Origin: Aliihoeflea sp023389195
Lineage (GTDB): Bacteria; Pseudomonadota; Alphaproteobacteria; Rhizobiales; Rhizobiaceae
NCBI GenBank assembly: GCA_023389195.1
Contig: JAEWET010000029.1
Coordinates: forward strand, 30,552-94,551
Length of the DNA: 64,000 nt
Direction of reading: 5' to 3'
Part shown: one piece after another, positions 59,108 to 64,000 of the stretch
Layout: each line of letters starts with the position of its first letter
Numbering within the stretch: position 1 is the stretch's first letter
Translations under genes and position numbers: made by a program
The notes under the pieces: model-generated
Databases searched by the model: none
What the model saw: the letters and a program-made list of their open reading frames with translations, nothing else
Told to the model about the DNA's origin: nothing

Positions 59108-60409
59108 ATGGGTGTCTGGGAAACGTCGCTGATCGGTTTTGCGAGCCTCCTCGGCCTGATGATGGCGGGAATGCCGCTCGCCTTCGCGATGATCCTCGTC
59201 GGTGCGGCGGGCATCGTTGCCGTCGTCGGCTGGACGCCGGCGCTGGGAATGCTCGGCCAGGTGCCGGTTTCCGATACGATGCGATACGAATTGTCGGTCG
59301 TGCCGATGTTCGTCCTGATGGGCATGCTGGTCGATCGTGCCGGAATGTCGCGCGATCTCTACCATGCGTGCCATGGCTTTCTGGGCCACAGGCGAGGCGG
59401 ACTGGCAATGGCGACGATCGTCGCCTGCGCCGGATTTGCCGCCGTGTCAGGCTCGTCTCTCGCGACCGCGGCGACGATGGGGCGCGTCTCGATGCCCTCG
59501 ATGCGCCGCTATGGTTATTCCGACGAACTGGCCTCGGGTTCGATCGCAGCCGGCGGAACGCTCGGCATCCTCATTCCGCCTTCGGTCATCCTGGTGCTCT
59601 ACGGCATCATGACCGGGACGGATATCGGGCTCCTCTTCATCGCGGGCGTTTTGCCAGGCTTCGTCGCGGTGCTCTTCTACATCGGCACGATCATGGTCGT
59701 GACACGCCTTAGGCCCGAGGCAGGCCCGCGCACCGAAGGCGTTGCCATGCGCGAGCGCTTTGCGCGACTGACCTCGGTCGGACCGATCCTGCTGCTGTTC
59801 ATCCTCATCATCGGGGGCATCTATCTGGGCGTCTTCACGCCGACGGAGGCGGCGGGTGTCGGCGCTTTCGGCGCATTCCTGTTCTGCCTGTGGCGGCGCG
59901 TGCTGACGCCGGCCATATTCCTCGAATGCGTCGTCGCGACCGCGCGGATGACCGCGATCCTGTTCATCCTGCTTGTCGGTGCGCTTCTCTTCTCCAATTT
60001 CGTCAATCTGGCTGGCCTGCCCTCGGCCTTGCAGCAACTCGTCGCCGGCTATGGCCTGTCGCCGCTCGGCGTGATCATCTTCCTGATGGCGATCTACATC
60101 GTGCTCGGCTGCTTCCTCGAGTCGCTTTCGATGGTGCTGCTGACAGTGCCGATCTTCTTTCCGCTGGTCATGTCGCTCGGCTACGACCCGATCTGGTTCG
60201 GCATCATCGTCGTGATGGTGACGGAACTGTCGCTGATCACGCCGCCAGTCGGCCTGAACCTCTTCATCCTGAAGAGCACGATCGGCAATATCAGCCTCGG
60301 CAAGATTTATCGGGGCATCATGCCATTCGTCGCGGCGGACATATTGCGCCTTGCGCTGATGATCGCATTTCCGGCCATCATCCTGATCCTTCCCCAGCTT
60401 GCGAGATGA
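59108..60409 (+). CDS. TRAP transporter large permease (DctM family)
   Basis: 433 residues from ATG 59108 (GGCGGCGG upstream). About 12-13 membrane segments. DctM signatures: LLGLMMAGMPLAFAMILVG, AVSGSSLATAATMGRVSMPS, YSDELASGSIAAGGTLGILI and PPSVILVLYGIMTGTDIGLL, later EAAGVGAFGAFLFCL and TELSLITPPVGLNLFILKST. Sodium-driven importer of the ligand held by the DctP protein. It is followed after one base by the SDR gene. Confidence 0.95.
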   Translation: MGVWETSLIGFASLLGLMMAGMPLAFAMILVGAAGIVAVVGWTPALGMLGQVPVSDTMRYELSVVPMFVLMGMLVDRAGMSRDLYHACHGFLGHRRGGLAMATIVACAGFAAVSGSSLATAATMGRVSMPSMRRYGYSDELASGSIAAGGTLGILIPPSVILVLYGIMTGTDIGLLFIAGVLPGFVAVLFYIGTIMVVTRLRPEAGPRTEGVAMRERFARLTSVGPILLLFILIIGGIYLGVFTPTEAAGVGAFGAFLFCLWRRVLTPAIFLECVVATARMTAILFILLVGALLFSNFVNLAGLPSALQQLVAGYGLSPLGVIIFLMAIYIVLGCFLESLSMVLLTVPIFFPLVMSLGYDPIWFGIIVVMVTELSLITPPVGLNLFILKSTIGNISLGKIYRGIMPFVAADILRLALMIAFPAIILILPQLAR

Positions 60410-60410
60410 T

Positions 60411-61157
60411 ATGAACGACAAACGCAAATTCGCCGTCGTCACCGCCGGCGGCTCCGGCATCGGCGCCGTTGTGGCGCGGGAACTGGTCAAGGCCGGCTAT
60501 GATGTTGCCATCACCGACGTCAATTTGCAGGCCGGCGAGGCGACCGCTGCCGAAACCGGCGCCACATTCCATGCCTGCGACATGGGCGATGCTGCTGCAA
60601 TCGAAACGCTGTTCGCGCGCTTTGCGACCGTCGATCTCCTCGTCAACAATGCCGGCGTCGCGGGGCCGACCCTGCCGGTCGTGGAGACGCCGGTGGACGA
60701 ATGGAAGCGCGCGGTCGACATCAACATCACCAGCCATTTCATCGCCGCGCGCGCGGTGCTGCCGGCCATGATCGCGCAGAAAAACGGCGTGATCATCAAC
60801 ATGGCGTCCGTCGCGGCGAAAATCGCCTATCCGAACCGCGCGGTCTACGCGGCCACCAAATGGGCGGTGCTCGGGTTCACCGGCTCGCTGGCCCATGAGG
60901 TCGGTCAGAAGGGTATCCGCGTCAACGCGATATTGCCGGCTTCGGTGCGCGGCGAGCGGATCGAGAACGTCGTGTCTGAATATGCGCGCGCGAACGCGAT
61001 GGATGTGAAGGATGCCGAGGCGCACTATCTCGGCCGTCAGGCGACGCGCGCCTTCATCGAGCCCGAGGAGATCGCGGCGACGATCCTGTTCCTCGCCTCA
61101 GACGCCGCGCGTTCGATCACCGGTCAGTTCATCGGTGTCGATGGCGGCTTCCAGTAG
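60411..61157 (+). CDS. Short-chain dehydrogenase/reductase (SDR)
   Basis: 248 residues from ATG 60411. Classical SDR: cofactor loop TAGGSGIGAVVARELV, D residue at VAITDVN favouring NAD, NNAGVAG, catalytic Ser in NMASVAAKIAYPN, Tyr and Lys in VYAATKWAVLG, and C-terminal ITGQFIGVDGGF. It probably oxidises the incoming hydroxy acid or an intermediate of the pathway. The start is one base past the dctM stop and there is little room for a ribosome-binding site except GCGAGATGA within dctM. Confidence 0.93.
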   Translation: MNDKRKFAVVTAGGSGIGAVVARELVKAGYDVAITDVNLQAGEATAAETGATFHACDMGDAAAIETLFARFATVDLLVNNAGVAGPTLPVVETPVDEWKRAVDINITSHFIAARAVLPAMIAQKNGVIINMASVAAKIAYPNRAVYAATKWAVLGFTGSLAHEVGQKGIRVNAILPASVRGERIENVVSEYARANAMDVKDAEAHYLGRQATRAFIEPEEIAATILFLASDAARSITGQFIGVDGGFQ

Positions 61158-61170
61158 CCGGACGCGACCG

Positions 61171-61944
61171 ATGCCGCGCTTTTCGATCAACGTCTCCATG
61201 ATGCTCCACGAATTCGCATTCCTGGATCGCTTCCAGGCGGCGGCGGATCTCGGCTTTGCAGGCGTGGACATCCAGTTTCCGTATGATTTTCCTGCCGATG
61301 CGGTGGCAAAGACCGCGCGTCGCGCCGGTGTCGAGATCGTGCTGATCAACGTGCCCGCCGGCGACCTCACGTCTGGCGGCGACGGCCTTGCCTGCGTGCC
61401 GGGGCGGGAGGAAGCCTTTGCACGCGCGGTCGAGGAGGCCGCCGATTATGCGTTCGTTCTCGGCGTGAAACGCGTGAATGTCCTGTCGGGTCGTGTGCCT
61501 CAGGGCGTGGCGTGGGATGCAGCCTTAGCGACGCTGGTCGGCAATTTGCAACTCGCCGCCGACCGCTTCGCCCCGCTTGGCGTGACGGTAATGGCAGAGC
61601 CTTGCAACGGACGCGACGTGCCGCGCTACCTCGTTCAGCGCACCGCCGACGCGATCGATGCGATCGACGCCGCGTCGCGCCGGAACCTTGCCGTTCAGTT
61701 CGACTTCTATCACCGGCAGATCGTCGAGGGCGACCTCATCGAAGGGTTCCGCGCGGCCTTGCCGCGAATTGCCCATGTGCAGTTCGCCGATACGCCCGGC
61801 CGTCACGAACCGGGAACCGGTGAAATCAACCACCGCTCCTTGTTCGCAGCCATCGATGCGTCGGGCTATTCGGGCTGGGTCGGTGCCGAGTACCGGCCGA
61901 CCGGCACGACTGCCGCGTCGCTGACATGGCGCGATGGCCTATGA
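61171..61944 (+). CDS. Hydroxypyruvate isomerase-family TIM-barrel enzyme (Hyi/OtnI-like)
   Basis: 257 residues from ATG 61171; upstream in-frame sequence is shadow of the SDR gene. Barrel motifs of the Hyi/OtnI family: MLHEFAFLDRFQAAADLGFA, VNVLSGRVPQGVAWD, the metal/acid residue in TVMAEPCNGRDVPRYLVQ, QFDFYHRQIVEGDLIE, ADTPGRHEPGTGEINH and the second acid in GWVGAEYRPTGTT. It interconverts hydroxypyruvate and tartronate semialdehyde, or 2-oxo-tetronates in the OtnI branch. With the GarR-like dehydrogenase it makes a plausible route to glycerate. The OtnK kinase and OtnC aldolase of the four-carbon route are not present. Its stop overlaps the convergent FlbD-like gene by six bases. Confidence 0.9.
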   Translation: MPRFSINVSMMLHEFAFLDRFQAAADLGFAGVDIQFPYDFPADAVAKTARRAGVEIVLINVPAGDLTSGGDGLACVPGREEAFARAVEEAADYAFVLGVKRVNVLSGRVPQGVAWDAALATLVGNLQLAADRFAPLGVTVMAEPCNGRDVPRYLVQRTADAIDAIDAASRRNLAVQFDFYHRQIVEGDLIEGFRAALPRIAHVQFADTPGRHEPGTGEINHRSLFAAIDASGYSGWVGAEYRPTGTTAASLTWRDGL

Positions 61945-62154
61945 GTGAAGCGGTTGGTCCGGATCGCGGCGATCGTCCATTTCGAGGGGCCGCAGCCCGA
62001 GAGCGGCCAGCACCAGATCGACCTTCTCGGCGACGATGGCCTGTCCGCCGACATGCGTGATCTTGGTGCGCTCGCCATAGGCCTGAACGCTCGCGACATG
62101 CTCGGTGTTGAGAGCGATCGGCTGTCCGTTGACTTCGGTAAGTTGAATCCACAT
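61939..62154 (-). CDS. FlbD-like small protein
   Basis: 71 residues from ATG 62154 with GGGAG eight bases upstream; a long in-frame extension further upstream is the shadow of selO. MWIQLTEVNGQPIALNTEHV and THVGGQAIVAEKVDLVLAAL match the FlbD pattern (a small SH3-like barrel protein with M-I-x-L-T-x-x-N-G-x-x near the start). FlbD proteins are usually found next to flagellar motor genes, but none is near here, so a flagellar role is doubtful. Cytoplasmic, no signal peptide. Confidence 0.7.
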   Translation of the reverse strand: MWIQLTEVNGQPIALNTEHVASVQAYGERTKITHVGGQAIVAEKVDLVLAALGLRPLEMDDRRDPDQPLHS

Positions 62155-62285
62155 GAGCGTTCTCCCGCTGGGAGAAGCTCTGCAAGTGGCGTGCCGACGA
62201 CAAATGCCCGTTCGGCTGGCCACTTTGTGCCAGATTGATACGGGAGGCAGCCGTCTGCCCCGATCTGACCGTCTCCAACTGACCT

Positions 62286-63701
62286 TCAGCGAAGTCTCAA
62301 CTGGAGCGCATCGCCCATCTGGCGGATATCGGCGATCTTCGTCTCGAATGCCGACCAGTCGTCGGCTTCGGCGATGGGAGCCCAGATCGATTCCACTTCG
62401 TCGATCAGCATCGTGCAGGGCTCGGAGCGCTTGAAATAAGGGTGAGCGAAATCGAGCCCGGCTTGCGCGTAAAACGGCTCGAATGCCTGCCGGAATGTGT
62501 CGAATGCCTCGCCGGAATAAGGTTCGCCCTCGGGCAGCGCGCGTCCTGACCGGAGGCCGCCGAACATGTCGAAGAAAAAGCGCTCGAAGGGCATTTGCGA
62601 GACGGCGAGAAAGCGCCATCCGGCGGCGACGAGCTGGTTGTCCGCCTCCAGCCCGGCGCTCGTCACGCCGAGGCGTTTGAGAAAGGCGCTGCGGAATTCT
62701 TCCTGAACGAGCGCGGGGAACGCCCGTAGGACTATCTCCAGATCTGTCTGCGGCGCGAAGTCGAGCAGGCATTCGGCCAGCCGCGTCAGGTTCCAGAACA
62801 TCGTGTCGGGCTGGCGACCGAAAGCGTAAAGGCCGGTCTGGTCGAAATAGGCGGCGGTGAAGGCGGGATCGAGCATTGGCAGGAATCGCCACGGACCGTA
62901 GTCGAAGCTCTCGCCGGTGATGTTGATGTTGTCGGTGTTGAGGACGCCATGGACGAAACCCGCGACCATCCAGGCGGCGGTCGTCTTCGCCAGACGGCGG
63001 CCAACCGCGTCGAGAAAGGCCAGCGCGCGGCCCGGATCGAGCCTGGCGCCGACCTCATGCAGGTAGTGCGAAATCGAATGATCGATGAGCCGGGAAATTT
63101 CATCGGTCTTGTCGAGGAAACGCAGCCGCTGGAACGTGCCGATCCGAATGTGCGAGTGGCTGAGGCGCACCAGGACGGCCGAGCGCGTGGGCGAGGGCTC
63201 GTCGTTTCGCGCCAGCGCCTCGCCGGTTTCGATGAGGCTGAAGCTTTTCGACGTGTCGACGCCGAGCGCTTCCAGCATATCCGTCGCCAGAACCTCGCGC
63301 ACTCCGCCCTTGAGCGTCAGCCGTCCGTCGCCGCCGCGCGACCAGGGCGTCGTCCCGGAACCCTTCGTGCCAAGATCGAGAAGGCGGCCGTTATCGTCGT
63401 GAAGCTGGGCAAAGAGAAAGCCACGGCCGTCACCCAGATCGGGGTTGTAGGAGCGGAACTGGTGGCCGTGATAGCGCAGCGCCAGGGGCATGGGAAAGCT
63501 GCCGGGCAGGGGCGCAAAACGTCCGAAATGATCGGCCCATTCGGGGTTCGACGAGCCATCCAGCCCGACGCGGCGTGCCCAGTCCTGGTTGCGATACCGG
63601 ACGACGTGGTCTGGAAACGTTGCGGCAGCAACCTCGTCGAAGAACTCGGCGCCAAGGGCGGCGTGCGCGGTGGAGGGGCGATAGGCTTCAGGAAATGGCA
63701 T
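62286..63701 (-). CDS. selO: SelO/YdiU family protein adenylyltransferase (pseudokinase)
   Basis: 471 residues, about the size of E. coli YdiU/SelO. Motifs of the inverted kinase fold: LRYHGHQFRSYNPDLGDGRG, LDLGTKGSGTTPWSRGGDGR and TLKGGVREVLATDMLEALGV for ATP, AGFVHGVLNTDNINITGESF and DYGPWRFLPMLD for the metal-binding loop. The enzyme transfers AMP to Ser/Thr/Tyr of target proteins in oxidative stress. It ends ALQLRLR without the C-terminal Cys/Sec motif seen in some members. GTTTCGGAACGGAC before the ATG contains only a weak ribosome-binding site. Confidence 0.95.
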   Translation of the reverse strand: MPFPEAYRPSTAHAALGAEFFDEVAAATFPDHVVRYRNQDWARRVGLDGSSNPEWADHFGRFAPLPGSFPMPLALRYHGHQFRSYNPDLGDGRGFLFAQLHDDNGRLLDLGTKGSGTTPWSRGGDGRLTLKGGVREVLATDMLEALGVDTSKSFSLIETGEALARNDEPSPTRSAVLVRLSHSHIRIGTFQRLRFLDKTDEISRLIDHSISHYLHEVGARLDPGRALAFLDAVGRRLAKTTAAWMVAGFVHGVLNTDNINITGESFDYGPWRFLPMLDPAFTAAYFDQTGLYAFGRQPDTMFWNLTRLAECLLDFAPQTDLEIVLRAFPALVQEEFRSAFLKRLGVTSAGLEADNQLVAAGWRFLAVSQMPFERFFFDMFGGLRSGRALPEGEPYSGEAFDTFRQAFEPFYAQAGLDFAHPYFKRSEPCTMLIDEVESIWAPIAEADDWSAFETKIADIRQMGDALQLRLR

Positions 63702-63719
63702 GTCCGTTCCGAAACGCGA

Positions 63720-63752
63720 GGAGGCGCCGAACGATCCACGCCCGGCGCCTCC
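63720..63752 (-). terminator. Hairpin between the Gly/Ser-rich gene and selO
   Basis: Perfect 10-bp inverted repeat GGAGGCGCCG (63720-63729) / CGGCGCCTCC (63743-63752), loop of 13 bases. On the minus strand no T-run follows immediately (TCGCGTTTCGG), so it may terminate weakly or act in the selO leader. A second, AT-rich inverted repeat (ctgaaaaaatcttttcggtcag, 63759-63780) lies just before it on that strand. Confidence 0.5.
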
Positions 63753-63791
63753 AGCATACTGAAAAAATCTTTTCGGTCAGGTCATGCGTTT

Positions 63792-64000
63792 TCAGCCGTC
63801 GCCGCCGCCGCCGCCGCCGCCGCCGGAACCGCCTCCGCCGCCGCCACCGGAACCGCCTCCGCCGCCATCACCGGAACCGCCTCCGCCGGGGCCGCCGCCG
63901 CCGCCCGGCCCGCCACTGCCACCGGAGCCGCTATCGCCAGAGCCACCATCAGAGCCACCGCCGCCCGATCCACCACCACCGGAGCCGCCGCCACCAGAAC
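63792..64000 (-). CDS. C-terminal Gly/Ser-rich tail of a protein entering from the right edge
   Basis: The frame is open to the window edge and ends at TGA (63794-63792). The visible 68 residues are nearly all Gly and Ser, with GGGGSGGGGSGGGGSDGGSG at the right, then GSGGSGGPGGGGGPGGGGSG and ending in a run of Gly before DG. Three 24-bp direct repeats encode part of it. Another frame of the same strand reads as Ala/Val-rich (63782-63994), but the Gly/Ser frame is preferred because it runs through the edge and shows a regular GGGGS pattern. Such tails occur on secreted or surface proteins and on some small exported proteins. No function can be assigned. Confidence 0.5.
   Translation of the reverse strand, partial: SGGGGSGGGGSGGGGSDGGSGDSGSGGSGGPGGGGGPGGGGSGDGGGGGSGGGGGGGSGGGGGGGGDG
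63823..63894. repeat. Three 24-bp tandem repeats in the Gly/Ser-coding region
   Basis: Units begin CCGGAACCGCCTCCGCCG at 63823, 63847 and 63871; the last six bases vary (ccgcca, ccatca, gggccg). The unit is eight codons, so changes in copy number would keep frame. It is flanked by a (GCC)n run at 63801-63822. Confidence 0.8.

Noticed and set aside
1..64000. tRNA genes, rRNA, CRISPR arrays, riboswitches, integrases or transposases
   Set aside because: None was recognised on either strand; the metH leader has a protein-type palindrome rather than a riboswitch fold.

Overview
The window looks like chromosome of a high-GC alphaproteobacterium of the order Hyphomicrobiales (Rhizobiales). The evidence is gene content and order: a gene transfer agent (GTA) tail cluster, then FeuP/FeuQ, ccmI-ccmE-ccmF-ccmH, degP, a second two-component pair, glnE, a PleC-type kinase and pepN, an arrangement I know from rhizobia and relatives. 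No tRNA, rRNA, CRISPR array, insertion sequence or integrase was seen.

Layout. (1) 1-8918: the distal part of a GTA cluster, counterparts of Rhodobacter capsulatus GTA genes 6 to 15, plus a 53-residue ORF and a holin-like protein at the end. The gene 15 (megatron) homologue has an in-frame TAA 33 codons after its normal start, so this GTA may be crippled. (2) 8981-11953: a small periplasmic protein resembling FeuN, then FeuP, FeuQ and a glycine-zipper lipoprotein. (3) 12021-15996: ccmI, E, F, H for cytochrome c maturation. (4) 16101-28195: DegP protease, response regulator and kinase, GlnE, PleC-like kinase, aminopeptidase N. (5) 28343-37100: a solitary molybdenum hydroxylase large subunit, EamA transporter, family 4-type uracil-DNA glycosylase, ETF-ubiquinone oxidoreductase, a membrane-anchored EEP-family protein and AMP nucleosidase. 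(6) 37170-41515: small secreted proteins, a transcription factor-hydrolase fusion, a DUF2147 protein and a Sel1-type protein; this is the least characterised part.

(7) 41603-49956, minus strand: TetR regulator, isovaleryl-CoA dehydrogenase, methylcrotonyl-CoA carboxylase beta, a PQQ-dependent membrane dehydrogenase, and methylcrotonyl-CoA carboxylase alpha. This is a leucine degradation cluster split by a dehydrogenase gene and lacking the hydratase and lyase. The ETF-QO gene, which takes electrons from such acyl-CoA dehydrogenases, lies 7 kb away behind a palindrome TTGACGT-TT-ACGTCAA that resembles LiuR-type operators. (8) 50072-54729: cobalamin-dependent methionine synthase behind a near-perfect 20-bp palindrome, overlapping tail to tail with an N-formylglutamate amidohydrolase family gene. 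(9) 54880-61944: a tight seven-gene operon (IlvD/Edd dehydratase, 3-hydroxyisobutyrate-dehydrogenase-like enzyme, DctPQM TRAP transporter, SDR, hydroxypyruvate-isomerase-like enzyme), probably for uptake and breakdown of a hydroxy or sugar acid. (10) 61939-64000: a FlbD-like protein, SelO, and the glycine/serine-rich C-terminus of a protein that runs off the right edge.

Two copies of a structured 127-bp palindromic repeat lie in convergent gene junctions (22888 and 34454). The second supplies the last 19 codons and the stop of the gene it touches.

No clear new multi-gene system was found. The best leads are the interrupted GTA megatron, the 127-bp repeat family, the tandem secreted microproteins beside amn, the SARP-like/hydrolase fusion, the FeuN-like gene and the split leucine cluster. 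Family assignments rest on recognising motifs by eye, not on database searches.
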